Assembly (NCBI GenBank): GCA_905221615.1
Contig: CAJNDT010005924.1
Coordinates: 421,822-485,821, forward strand
Source of the DNA: Symbiodinium sp. CCMP2592
Taxonomy: Eukaryota; Sar; Dinophyceae; Suessiales; Symbiodiniaceae
Length of the DNA: 64,000 bases
Direction of reading: 5' to 3'
Below are positions 39,045 to 49,461 of the stretch, one piece after another (position 1 is the stretch's first letter; every line of letters starts with the position of its first letter). Both the position numbers and the translations under genes were made by a program. The notes beneath the pieces were generated by a model. It saw nothing but the letters and a program-made list of their open reading frames with translations, did no database searches and had not been told where the DNA came from.

Positions 39045-40638
39045 AGCTGCTCAGCTGAGCGAACTGAAGTTTGGATGCCAAGGAGATTCAAAATGTCTGC
39101 TTTCAGCACCTCCTTCCTCAAGCGCAAGCTACAACGAGACTCCTGCGGAATGGTGGTTCTTCCTGGACCTATTCTGGAGTATTCAGGCTCGTTTGCTACG
39201 AGCCATACAAGGTGTGTTGGTGTCGTCATGACGACAACACACCACACACGGAAGTGGACAGCGCAGCTGCAGTCTCTAGGAACATATCGCGGCCGCCCAC
39301 ATGATGCTGCTGGGGCCGATGCCAGCGACCAATGCCGGATGCACGAAGTCGTTCAAATCCCTGGCACCAAGGTCGCCAAGCACCAAGGCCCAAGGCAAGG
39401 CACAATGCACAGAGACACATGCCACACACGCAGACTACCCACCAAGTGCAGTAAACGAAATGCCGTGAACAACTAGCGAGAGCCACGACAAGGTCAATGC
39501 TCTGGCCCAGGCAGTCAAAGAATTGCAGGAGGCAGGAGGTCCCAGGCGGAACCTGGCCGGTAATGTGGATCCATGGTCCATGATCTATAAGGTTCACATG
39601 TGAAGACTATTGCCCCCGCAGTGGTGGTGGCAGAAGCTGTTCTTCTTCCTGCTCCAAGTTGCTACCGTCGTTGTTGCTGTTGTTGTTGTTGTTGCTGCTG
39701 CTGCCTGTGGGAGCGCTAAGCTTCTGCCTCAGAGCCCCAGAGTTCTCAGAAGTTATCGGTAGTTGTGTTAGGAGTGCAGCGGCTCCGGGAATCAAGCTGA
39801 CAGCAACGGCAAGGCGCTCCAGCAAGAGCGCGGTCACAACCAATTCGCAGGAAATCCGAAAACCCTCAAAACCGTTCAGAGGTGAAGCCGCCCCGCGCTT
39901 CCGCTCTCGGCTCCAGGCAACAAGGAGTCCAGTTGCGACGAACCAGCGAAGAGGACGGACCTGGGAGCGAAGGAGGGGCTCCCGGAGCTCCCGGGACGGG
40001 GTGAGGCTGCAGGACACTCCAGATTACCGGGAGGGGGGGGATTGCAGCGGCAAAGCACTCCTGCACGCACACACGCTCACAACACAGAACCTCCAAACCT
40101 CAAGTCCGAAAGCAAAAACCAAGGACAAACCCTCTGAGAAGCAACGCGGCAACGATGAGATCCAAGCCTGAGCGAAAGGGAGGTTCGGAGACGCAAGGCA
40201 CTCTAGACTACAGGGGGACGCGCCACATCCGGCTTCGTGCCGATAAGTAAATCGAGCCAGAAAACCCGAACAAACCCCCAAGAACACTCTGAGTTGAGCG
40301 TCCAAGCGAAGCGGAGCGCCCAAGCGAAGAGGTTCGGACCTGGGCAGAGTCAGACGGGGTTCCCGGAGGAGGCGCTGCAAGGCACTCTAGTTAGGGGTGA
40401 CAGGTAGGGGCAGCGGCAAAGGCACTCCTTCACTCACACTCGCGCAACACGAAACCCTTCCAACACAAAAAACCCTGGCAAGCACTCTCACGCGCCGCGA
40501 ACGGTCCGACCAGGCAGAGGACTCTAGTTACGGGTAGGCGGCGCAAGGCTCACACAGACAAAACCCTCACAGAAATCCGAAAAACCCTCAAGAGCCACCG
40601 GCAAGGACCGCTGGAAGGCTGCGGATGAATTCGTCAGA
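39045..40638. other. no confident gene; GTT/GCT microsatellite at 39659-39706
   Basis: Open frames here on plus are Leu-rich because they run through the (GTT)n run at 39659-39706, giving a false signal-peptide look. The 39480-39600 stretch reads protein-like on plus (VNALAQAVKELQEAGG) and may be a 3' exon scrap. From 39900 to 40620 the sequence is repetitive, with recurring GGCAAAGGCACTC and CTCAAG words, and no motif is visible. Confidence 0.4.
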
Positions 40639-40722
40639 GTAGGAGGCCTCGAACCCGGCCTCCAACTTCCCTGCTATCCACGGAACTGATGCTATAACCA
40701 CGACACCCACCAATACTCCTAC
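40639..40722 (-). other. tRNA-like module, possibly a SINE head
   Basis: On minus an 84-base unit has complementary ends GTAGGAG / CTCCTAC and a B-box-like GGGTTCGAGGC near its 3' side, with TTATAGCATCAG as a possible A-box. The arms do not fold into a clean cloverleaf; the T-arm is part of a longer GGAGGCC hairpin. A degenerate tRNA or tRNA-derived SINE fits better than a working tRNA. Confidence 0.3.
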
Positions 40723-40927
40723 TCACGCTTGAAGGAAATACACCGAAAGGAACTATTAAATACTCTATCTCTTGAAGGAGAGTCACTTCCCCTCGAGTGG
40801 ACGTGACATGCAACGCTTACTCGACAGCTGGCCGCACGAGGCAGCAACCGGCTCCACTAGGTGACCTCCGCTCTATGCGACCTAGAACCGACGACATGCA
40901 CCAGCAACCGACCAATCAATTGGGAGA

Positions 40928-41362
40928 AGATTGAGTAAGAGCATGTGTTTTAGAACTCCAAAGATGGTGAACTATGCCTGCGAAGGGCAAAGTCAGGGGA
41001 AACTCTGATGGAGACTCGTAGCGGTACTCACGTGCAAATCGTTCGTCATACGTGGGTATAAGGGCGAAAGACTAATCGAACCATCTAGTAGCTGGTTCTC
41101 TCCGAAGTTTCCCTCAGAATAGCTAAGTTGAACAGTTTTATCAGGTAAAGCGAATGATTAAGAGGAATCGGGGACGCGTTGTCTTCGACCTATTCTCAAA
41201 CTTTAAATGGGTAAGATCCACAGTGGTTACTTGATTGAATTCCTGGGATAAATGAAAACTTTAAGTGGGCCGTTTTTGGTAAGCAGAACTGGCGATGAGG
41301 GATGAACCTAACGTCGGGCTAAGATACTTAATTGCACGCTCATCAGATACCACAAAGGGTGT
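40928..41362 (+). rRNA. fragment of nuclear 28S rRNA, domain II region
   Basis: Matches conserved eukaryotic LSU blocks: GAGTAAGAGCATGTG, GATGGTGAACTATGCC, GGCGAAAGACTAATCGAACC, ATCTAGTAGCTGGTTC, TTTCCCTCAGAATAGC, TTTGGTAAGCAGAACTGGCG, GGATGAACCTAACG and CACGCTCATCAGATACC. Some positions differ from the usual conserved text, and the piece lacks both flanks of a 28S gene, so it is a truncated, probably non-functional copy. Confidence 0.85.
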
Positions 41363-41874
41363 TGACGGCTACCAGGCCTTCATCCGCGAGGGCACCGAAT
41401 GAGAGACACGAGGCTTAAGACACGTAGTCAGCGTGGGCGCGGACGTACACCCGTCCATCTCTCTGGCTGTGACGTCCCTTCAACGTACCATCTCGAGACT
41501 GGAACACATACACCTCCAAATGTACGAAGGGGTACTTGCTGGTGCAGGTGCTTCCAAACCTCCCTACATTCCGCTCTGCCCAGATAGGGACTTCTTCGCT
41601 GCCATGTTGCTTCTGAGCCAGCAGTCACCTTCATTGCGCACAAAGGTTTGACACCTGAGAACTTGCACAGTGCTAGACTTCTTGGTCCGTGTATCGAATG
41701 GAACTGATTGATCAACAAGCACAAGAGCATCGCCACAGCAAACACAGCATGAGCAAAGAGCCATCCTCACGTATGCATACACGTTGATGTTCAAAGCTGA
41801 GACATGTTAACAAGCACTACTTCAAACCAGACAAAGGACTTGCGTTCCAGAGTCCAGATGTCGCAGCCACTTGC
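41363..41874. other. 512-bp interval between the 28S fragments
   Basis: Sequence past conserved LSU text diverges at once. Short frames on both strands lack motifs. No RNA family was recognised. Confidence 0.4.
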
Positions 41875-42180
41875 AGCAATTTCAACCAGAGCACTATCAA
41901 GCACTTTTAGCTCTCTTTTCAAAGTTCTTTTATTTCATCTTTCCCTCATAGTACTTATTTGCTTTTAGATGAAATTTACCACCCAATTTACGCTCCAATT
42001 CCGGAAGTACGCTCGCGCCGCCGTTGGTAGTATGTCTAAAGGCCACAATCCAAGGCAGAAGCCCCAGTCTCCAACCCAAGCTGATCCCTGTTCGTTCGCC
42101 ATTACTAAGGAATCCTGTTCAGTTTCTTTTCCTCCGCTTACTTATATGCTTAAATTCGGCGGGTTCACTTGTCTGACTTC
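41875..42180 (-). rRNA. fragment of 28S rRNA 5' end (D1 region) in opposite orientation
   Basis: On minus the text begins with the ITS2/28S border (CCGCCGAATTTAAGCATA, AAGCGGAGGAAAAGAAACT), then AGTAATGGCGAACGAACAGGG, GTGGTAAATTTCATCTAA, GTACTATGAGGGAAAGATG, and AACTTTGAAAAGAGAG followed by TTAAAAGTGCTTG-like text. The core between GTGGTAAATTTCA and the GTAC block is shortened, and the orientation opposes the domain II fragment, so this is rearranged rDNA. Confidence 0.85.
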
Positions 42181-42337
42181 ATGCTAGGAAGTGTTGCAAC
42201 ACACAAGCTTTTGTTTCGCCAACTGAAACGACATGAGATGTTGATCAGTCACAACAGCAAGCAAAACTTGGTGCTAAGCATGTCAGTGCCAATTGCAGAA
42301 GCATGCAGCAGCACTGCTCCTGATAGCAAAGTACAGG

Positions 42338-42531
42338 GGAGGCCCGCTCAAGCGAAGCCAGAATTGCTGGACTTTTCCAGCCCTACATTTGGAGTCGCGA
42401 AGCTTGCGATTTCACCAACAATGCAAAGCCTCTTGAACCGTCATTTGTGGGGTTTCGAGACAGAAACTGAAGCCTTCCAAAGCCTTCCTTGTGGGTTCGG
42501 AGCTTACAATCTTACCGTAGTCTCTGCACTC
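42338..42531. repeat. direct repeat copy 1 (partner 44126-44376)
   Basis: Shares AGGCCCGCTCAAGC, GCTGGACTTTTCCAGCC, CCTCTTGAACCGTCATTTGTG and GTAGTCTCTGCACTC with the partner. This copy has about 30 extra bases near 42397-42425 that the partner lacks. A U6 sequence follows both copies, but in opposite orientation. Confidence 0.8.
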
Positions 42532-42570
42532 TTCTGGTCTGTAGTTCCTGCAGCTTGCAGCTGTCCCTGT

Positions 42571-42676
42571 TATCTTGTGCTTCACGTTGGTAGATTTCTC
42601 GGCTTGCGCGTGTCATCCTTGCGCAGGGGCCATGCTAATCTTCTCTATCTCGTTTCTCCACCTTCGGAAAGCACAC
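42571..42676 (-). ncRNA. U6 snRNA-like gene
   Basis: On minus the core AGAGAAGATTAGCATGGCCC and CCTGCGCAAGGATGACACGC is the most conserved part of U6, preceded by a GTGTGCTTTCCGAAGG 5' stem-like block. The AGC catalytic triad is intact. The ACAGAGA box reads ATAGAGA, one base from consensus, so it may be a variant or early pseudogene. Ends are estimated from the usual U6 length. U6 is the catalytic RNA core of the spliceosome. Confidence 0.7.
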
Positions 42677-42835
42677 GGCAAACGAGAGTGCCTCAACTGC
42701 TGAAGCAGTGCGAGCTTCGCGAGAGCATGCTTTGATTCATGCATGCTTTTACTGAAGAAGTGTTGACACCGTTTGGGACATGACCTGGACTACAATGCTA
42801 AAGGCCGTTCATTTAAACTTTTAAAACCTAAACGG

Positions 42836-43085
42836 GGTGTGGGACCCGGCCCTAGAAAAATGGGACCCGGGTGGACCGGTGGGACCCGGTGGGACCCGGA
42901 TTCGATCTGGCTTGCAAAGTATGGGACATGTGACAACCAGATGAAACTTCTTGTGTGGGAAACATGGGACCCGGTGACACCCGGATAAGACCCGGCGAGC
43001 AAAAAAACGGGATTCGGTGACGCAGAAGGTGGGACTTGGATGGGCCCGGTGGGACCCGGTTGGGACTCCTCGCAAAAAGCGGGAC
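42836..43085. repeat. GGGACCCGGT-type minisatellite
   Basis: Irregular copies of GTGGGACCCGG with variants (GGGACTTGG, GGACCGGT) spaced 10-40 bp apart. Confidence 0.75.
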
Positions 43086-43094
43086 CTTGTGACC

Positions 43095-43225
43095 GCTCAG
43101 ATGATGTGGCCTCAAAACCACACGTTGATGTGGCTTGAGAACCACACGTTAAGTGGCCTTGATGTGGCTTCAAAACCACACGTTTGTGGCTTATGTGGCT
43201 TCAAAGCCACACGTTTGTGGCCCGG
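43095..43225. repeat. TGTGGCTTCAAAACCACACGTT repeats
   Basis: Four to five copies of a unit near 20-24 bp; each holds an inverted pair TGTGG...CCACA, so each could fold as a small hairpin. Confidence 0.75.
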
Positions 43226-43809
43226 ATGTATTAAAGGGGTCACCAGAAGCCTCGGACCTGAACGAACACGTGGGCTGCCTTTCTTCTTTCTTTACTACAG
43301 AGAATTCTAAGCCGGAGCTGGCTCCAAGTCCACTTGCTGGAGCTAGAAAAAGGCTTCAACAAGCTTCGATGATCTTGCAAGCTATTAGCTATTGCTGACT
43401 CCATAGAGTCATAGATCTTGGCAATCCTAGACAGGAGCTTCGATGATCGTGTCGCAGCGATGCATCCTAATAAACGTCAAAGATCTCGATTGGCTTAAAA
43501 AGATCCTCGAGACACCTCGATGACATTGCAAACTGACACTGATCTCCAGTGGATTTAGAAGCACCAAGAAATGATGCTGCGGACGACCCGTTTCTGGGCC
43601 CACGAAACGAAATCAATTCTGGCTTCGCCACAATGGGCCTCCCCAGTTGCAAATCCGCTGGTTGTGGCATTTAAGGTGAGCGTGCAGCTGCTTTGGACAA
43701 GACTTCTGGCTTTTCAATCTTGCCTCTGCATGATGCCCAAAACTGCGGAACAAAGGCAGGCAGGCACACGCCCGAGATCCAGCTGGTTGGCCCCGAACAT
43801 TTGCGATTT

Positions 43810-43961
43810 GCGACCCCAAAAATGGGGCCGTTTCGCGGCCCCGAAAACAGGGCTGCGACATGCGCCAGGCCTCATTAAACAGAGTTTGAGCATGAGTTGG
43901 AGGCTTGGAACCCCGACCCCAAAAATTCGGCCGCCAAACGGCCCCATTTTGGGGGAGTCGC
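43810..43961. repeat. inverted repeat, MITE-like hairpin
   Basis: Arms GCGACCCCAAAAATGGGGCCGTTT (43810-43833, given here in two parts: GCGACCCCAAAA + ATGGGGCCGTTT) and its near-perfect reverse complement at 43936-43961 enclose about 100 bp. No transposase or obvious target duplication is seen. Confidence 0.7.
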
Positions 43962-44125
43962 GAATTCTTCTACTTTGAGGCACGTCGCCTGACTGCTTCA
44001 CAACAGGCGACTGTGGCACACAGGCGCGCGTCCAGCTTGAAGAAAAAAACAAGCTTTCAGGATTAAGGCTTCCAAGCCGAGCCTTGCTTTCTTATACAAA
44101 TATGTTTAAATCAAACGGGCACAGC

Positions 44126-44376
44126 GGAGGCCCGCTCAAGCAAAGCCAGAATCAATACAAGAGTTCGAACTCTGGGTTCGAAAACTCCAAGTTCGAACTC
44201 TGGGTTCGGAAATGTTCAAACCTGGGTTTCAACTCCGAACTGCTGGACTTTTCCAGCCCTACATTTGGAGTGCAAAGCCTCTTGAACCGTCATTTGTGTT
44301 TCGAGACAGAAACCGAAGCCTTCCAAAGCCTTCCTTGTGGGTTCGGAGCTACAATCTGACCGTAGTCTCTGCACTC
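44126..44376. repeat. direct repeat copy 2 with a TTCGAA-rich insertion
   Basis: Same unit as 42338-42531 but interrupted at about 44152-44228 by a stretch built of TTCGAACTCTGGGTTCG words. Similar TTCGAA-rich text recurs at 50960-51040. Confidence 0.75.
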
Positions 44377-44636
44377 CGGACGCTGGCCACAGCCTTTCGG
44401 TTGTTGTCTTTGACAAAGCCGGCGGCCACCATAGAGCTCATCACCAACTATCCTTGCTTTTCACAACATGCTGACAGCACATCTCTGTTTCGAGGACCAG
44501 CGGTGCCAAGAGGCCAAAAAACATCCTTCCGATAGCTTCGCAGCTGTTCATCAACGTTAAGTAGAAAGTACCATAGAGTGGGCCTGATATTGGGTACGAG
44601 AAGAAAGTGACACTCGAGGCTCAAGGAAAGGAAGTC

Positions 44637-44735
44637 AGAAGATTAGTTGGCCCCTGTGCAAGGATGACACGCGCAAGCCGAGAAATCTACCAACGTGAAG
44701 CACAAGACAACAGGGACAGCTCCATCTGGTCGGTC
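44637..44735 (+). pseudogene. U6 snRNA pseudogene
   Basis: AAGATTAGTTGGCCCCTG, then GCAAGGATGACACGCGCAAG and the same downstream text as the copy at 42571-42676, but the GCAUGG core reads GTTGG, destroying the AGC triad, and the 5' part does not match. It is in opposite orientation to the better copy. Confidence 0.75.
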
Positions 44736-45578
44736 CAGAAGAGTGAAGAAGTTCAGCGTTGAAACTCGTATTGTCCTGTACTAATACTGCAGTACACATC
44801 ACAAAACGAACATTTGTCCAATTATAACTTCTAGAATGCCTTCTTTGCAACGGCAGTTCCACTTGACATGGTTAGATGATGCTCCTTGACTGTATCGGGT
44901 TCTTGGGTGAGCTTTGTCTTGGTCAAAGCCGAGGAGTGAACCTGCAGGAAGTGTCTTGTTCCAATGTCGGTCCGATTCGGAAGTCTTGCTTGCAACCCAA
45001 TCTACTCTCGAAGCCGAGGCAGGCATGTGATGTGTTGAATGCAGGCCAAAGAGTCACAACTCCAGTAGTTGATTCTGGTCCCTTCCGTCCAGACGACGCA
45101 AGATATGTCAGTGGCAGGCTGCATTGATGTATCGGTGCAGTGCTCTTCAGTTCAAGGTGATTGCAGGAGTGCCAGCGTTTTGAATGTCATGCATTCCATG
45201 ATACAGTCATGCTTCTGAGGAGCAAGGGTCTAATGATCTTTGCAAGAGGTCCAGAGTACATGTCCAGTTACCGGATTGTCACATGCATCAGCAGATGCCA
45301 GTCAGCTGAGACCCTCATGTGTGTTCTGGTTTGACAGCAATGCCTGAAGTGTCAGTGAAAATCAGTTTTTGAACAAGGATTGTCAAACATGTGCACCTAG
45401 GTCGCTGCATGGCAACACAGATGATGGATTTCCTCTGCCAGTTGTCACTTCTCTTCAACACATGAACTTTTCCTCTCGAGGAGTATGGCCTGTTAGTGCG
45501 ATTTTGTGCGTGCTGTGGGCTTGGACTGCCTTTTCGGGAAGCCTCTCGACAGCTTGCTGTGTCAGCTGGAGAGAGGAG
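44736..45578. other. no gene recognised; probable upstream region of the next gene
   Basis: Short frames without motifs. It should hold the 5' region of the plus-strand gene at 45579, but no promoter box or spliced-leader relic was found. Confidence 0.4.
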
Positions 45579-47053
45579 ATGTCAGAGCGGGCTCAGGCTA
45601 AAGCGGAAAAGGGCAGTCCATCCCAAAGTTTGGCTCCGAGTAACAAGGACGCCCCGGAGTCCGAAGCTGCCAGCTTCGTCTTTGCCGAGGGTGCTGCACG
45701 TGATCTTCGCAATGCTTTGTTCAGTCATCGTGCGGAGGCGGACGAAAAATGTGGCGGTGATGCAACTGCAGCTTCCGGCGGCGGCTCCGGCTCCAGCAAA
45801 GATCAGCCAGGTGGCACTGGCTCTCCGGCTTTGGAGAAAGACTCAGGCTTGACAGAGAAAGATGCGGAGTTGTGCAGAGCTTGCGAGGAGCCGAAGACCA
45901 AAGGAAGCGCGTTTTGCCAACGCCACAAGAGAGGATTCCAGGTGATATACAACAGATGCTGCAAAAAAGACAAGCACGGCAACTATGTGGATCCGACCAA
46001 CGCAGCACGGTTCCATAAGATCTTCGGAGAGGGGCGGGGCGGGCCAATCAAGTTGTGCTGGATTATGTGAGGGAGAACCCGGAATTGAAGGACGGGGGCA
46101 AAAGGCGAGGAACCGTCAACCTCGCCCGGTACACGGACCAACTGTACGCGAAGCAGTCCACATCCCGCATGGAGGACGAGTGTCTGTGGGATGAAGAGCT
46201 CTTCGTGAACAAGTTCAAGATCTTGCGTGGCTGGTCGCAGCAGCATGCCCGGATGAAGTTCAAAGAGTTCGAGGCCGACCCGAACGTGTACAAGGACAAG
46301 CACGGCATGGGTGGAAGCGTCCGGGTTTCCGTGCCACCATCTTGGACCGGTGAGGACCGGCAGCGCAAGAATCGGGAAATCGGGCAGCAGAAGATCTTAG
46401 AGCGCAGTACCAAGAATACCAAGCCTTCAGATGCTGACTGTGAGAAGGTAGAGGAGGAAATGGCAAGTGGAGGTTTCAAGATGATGGATGTGTCATCTTT
46501 TCAGCGTCTGCCTTCCTCTTGGGCAGCTCCACTGCCTTCATCTTCGGTCACCAATTTGCAGGGTAGCAGCGAGTTAACCAACGCCGTGAATCTCGTGGCA
46601 GCTGCAGCTCAGAAGCAGACAGAGGGTGGTGAGGCCTCCCCGCAGAAGCAGCTGCCAGCAAAAGGCAGCGAGCCAACCGGCAGCGACAAGGACATGAAGG
46701 AGGAATCGCCAGCCAAGAAGGAAGACTTAGACCTCAAGCGGCTGAAGCAGAGTAGATCTTCTGATGCCAATGTGCGAGAGCATCAGAAGAAGCTTCAAGA
46801 AGCCTTGCGCAAAGGCTGGCAAGCATATCAGCTGAGCGATACAGAAGATGACGATCTTCGAAAGTTGCTCACCGAACGTGCACAGATCATCATGCATTGC
46901 ATTGGCATGGAACCCCAGGCTGGTTCCAGTGCCGATCTTCCTGCTGCGACAGCCGATCAGGCTGCCAATGGTGGCACTGGTGGAGCCGGAGCAGAGGGAG
47001 CCGCCCCTGTGGTCGTGTTGAAGCCGATCGAGTACGACGTGCAGGACCGCTGA
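45579..47053 (+). CDS. unknown protein with Cys/His N-terminal motif, frameshift near 46045
   Basis: Best start is ATG 45579 (MSERAQAKAEKGSPSQ). The first frame is acidic/Gly-rich, then LCRACEEPKTKGSAFCQRHKR, a C-x2-C-x11-C-x2-H group likely to bind zinc, and ARFHKIFGEGRG. It then stops after KLCWIM, while the next frame continues with QVVLDYVRENPELKDGG and runs to 47053. One extra G in the GGGGCGGGGCGGG run at 46030-46043 would join them, so a sequencing deletion or a real frameshift is likely. The second part has LRGWSQQHARMKFKEFE and VSVPPSWTGEDRQRKNREI, then a Ser/Ala-rich middle and a helical end. From memory this family is multi-copy in dinoflagellates, so it may belong to a mobile element. 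Function unknown. Confidence 0.6.
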
Positions 47054-47847
47054 CCGATGCCATGCAGCCCTGATGTGCAAAATTTGAGGCTTTATAGGCA
47101 TTAGGTTGTGTGCAATCATTCGAGAACAAAGACCTGCATGGGAGGCTATTCTCCGTGTCATGTTGTCATCGCCGCGGGCCGTGTGTGTGTGTGTGTGAAG
47201 TGTGAACGGTGGACAGTGAAGATGAAGACAGCATCGGTGTTGGCAGCTTTAATGAAGCTTCACGTATCGGTGTCCGGGCCAGTCTTGACTTGGTCGGGGC
47301 GAATAACTCAGGGGAGCCTGGGACACAGTGACAGTGACAGCGTGCTGGAGGCGAGTGATTGGAACTGGAAGGCGAGCTCCGTTGTTTTTCTTTCGATAAA
47401 AACAGGTTGAACAGACACGTATTTCAGATGTTCGATCCGAGCCCGAGTGTCTTGGTGTGTTCTCAGTTGGAAAATTAGACATGTCCGAGTGTCTTGAATT
47501 TGGGAAGTGGTGTCGGATTTCATTGTTTCATCTGCGAGGCTGGCTGCGCATGACCGACATGTCTGCGTGTACTACAGTGTACTATGGTCTTAACAGTCTT
47601 TCCTGAGCAAAGCTGTTTTGGAGACTCTTTGGAAAGTGGAAAGGTTGTTGTCTCGGCTGTCGCAGTCATGGACTCGGCGACTCGGCGATCGGTGATCCTC
47701 TGATGTTGTTGATGGTGGCGGGCGTGCGTTGGCTGATGGGTGGGAAACAAGAGAAGGATGAGTAGGTTGTTTAGCAAGATAAGATTCCAGACCAGATCCA
47801 AGTGAAGGTGACTCGGCGACCCAGGGGCAGAATCAAAGGAATATTGA
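47054..47847. other. intergenic interval with (GT)n at 47182-47197
   Basis: No protein motif on either strand. A short GT run is present. It could contain the 3' UTR of the preceding gene and a 5' exon of the following one. Confidence 0.45.
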
Positions 47848-49461
47848 TTGTTTGTTGATTTCACATTGACTGTCTGGGAGGAGCTTTGGAAACGTCCAAA
47901 TTTCACCCGTGCGACTGTGGACATCGGTGTCGATGAAGCCACGGCGGCAGGATTGTGGAATGCTATCGTGCTCAGCAGCAAGAAAGATGCCACAGAAGAT
48001 GACTTGAAATCGGAGTCTGCGGAATACAGCCTGCGGAAATCTTCAAGATTGGCCGATGCAAGTTTGACGTTTCAGGAGAAGGCAGCCGGTGCCTGGAAAG
48101 AGATGCTAAGTAAGTCGGCCGAGGATGCTGATGGTGCTCGGAGCTGGTTGGAGGAGTGCCCTTTGGGGAGCAAGCATACTCAAAAGGAATGCTTGGCAAA
48201 TGCAATCGCTGCTGTGGCCAAGCGACTGCTCATCGAGCGGACGCATCTGCAAGTTGTGCAAGTGTGTCTGGAGTCCTCGGCAGCGATGAAGAGTGCGGAG
48301 ACAGAGAAATCCCTCGACGTGTTGCTGGACAGTGTCAAGGAGCAATGCACCCTCATGAGCCAGCTTGCGACCTCCACAAAAACTGTTACCAACGAGCTCA
48401 TGCAATTGCTGAAGAAGCGGAAAGCTGCGCAGCAGAAGGCAGAGGATAAGAAGAAGACGGAGGCAATGAAAGCCGAGGAGCAACAGGGCGAGATGGAAAA
48501 GCTTCGTCTTCAAAAGAAGAAGAAGATGAACCCCTTCTTTCTCGACTTTAAGACTTTGGTGGCAGAGGCCCAGGCTACAGTCTTCACGGACCCCGCCAAA
48601 ATTTCGGATGACAATTACAGCAGACCCTTCATCCTCGCCGGGTCGAAGCTCATCTCTGTGCTGATGTCTGCGTCTGATGAAAGCAGCCTTATGCTCCCGA
48701 CTATGGGGCGTTGGAAAACTTCTTTCCCAGCGGCCAAGCAATTCCAGAGCCATGGTGCAGTCATTGCACCAGTGATGAAATCGAGATCCGAAGATCCTGC
48801 TCTGCTGCAGCTGATTTCCAAGCTGCTGCCGGACAGCATCAACAACGAGTTTCCTCGCTTTGCTGCTGCAGTGGGCACTTGGTTCTTCTATGGATTCTAT
48901 GGAGAGAGTGACATGTTCATCTGCACAGATTTCGAGAGTGAGCTAATCGGTGGATTGAGGGTCCAGCTTGGCGGTGAGACCCAGTTCTATGGAATGCCGG
49001 TGACAGCCATTGTGGACGTGTGCAATGCAACCAAGATGAAGGCTGCTGACATCAAGGGCTTCCTTGCAGAGATGACTCCGGATCGTTTGGCTACCATTGC
49101 GGAGAGGGCGCTCCCCTTCGTGCATGGAAGCCTTCAGCCCAACTCGGCATTGGTGGTGCCGCCAGGGTGGGTCATGAGCTATGCGACGGTTGGTGATGGA
49201 GAAAGCTCTTATGTGTATGGGTTGCGCAAAGGGTTCTTGTTGCGCAAAGGCTTGGAAGAGAGCAAAAAGCAGTTCCAGATGTTGCTGGCGAAAGAGATCG
49301 GTGGAACTGCAAATACATCCTGGTTGCAGTTCTTGCAGACGCTTGCCGATGTTGAGCTCAAGGGCAAGCCTGACTCCGGTGAAAAGCGGATTGCCCCACC
49401 AGCTGATCCCACTCCTCCTGAGAGTGAGCCTGCCAACAAGAAGCCACGGGTACTGGAGTAG
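47848..49461 (+). CDS. unknown protein, 5' end unresolved
   Basis: Long open frame ending at a stop at 49461; it opens at TTG with no ATG for about 85 codons, so an upstream exon or a spliced start is likely. Residues about 60-190 are helical, with a strong coiled-coil-like Lys/Glu stretch (KKRKAAQQKAEDKKKTEAM). The C-terminal half looks globular: GTWFFYGFYGESDMF, then NSALVVPPGWVMSYATVG, which faintly resembles the PPGW turn of cupin/JmjC folds, without an identified metal site. The tail NKKPRVLE could be nuclear-localising. It follows the gene at 45579 on the same strand; both may belong to one element. No family assigned. Confidence 0.6.
   Translation: MFVDFTLTVWEELWKRPNFTRATVDIGVDEATAAGLWNAIVLSSKKDATEDDLKSESAEYSLRKSSRLADASLTFQEKAAGAWKEMLSKSAEDADGARSWLEECPLGSKHTQKECLANAIAAVAKRLLIERTHLQVVQVCLESSAAMKSAETEKSLDVLLDSVKEQCTLMSQLATSTKTVTNELMQLLKKRKAAQQKAEDKKKTEAMKAEEQQGEMEKLRLQKKKKMNPFFLDFKTLVAEAQATVFTDPAKISDDNYSRPFILAGSKLISVLMSASDESSLMLPTMGRWKTSFPAAKQFQSHGAVIAPVMKSRSEDPALLQLISKLLPDSINNEFPRFAAAVGTWFFYGFYGESDMFICTDFESELIGGLRVQLGGETQFYGMPVTAIVDVCNATKMKAADIKGFLAEMTPDRLATIAERALPFVHGSLQPNSALVVPPGWVMSYATVGDGESSYVYGLRKGFLLRKGLEESKKQFQMLLAKEIGGTANTSWLQFLQTLADVELKGKPDSGEKRIAPPADPTPPESEPANKKPRVLE

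Noticed and set aside
39659-40171. Plus-strand frame with a Leu-rich start resembling a secreted protein
   Set aside because: The Leu run is the translation of a GTT/GCT microsatellite; the rest has no motif.
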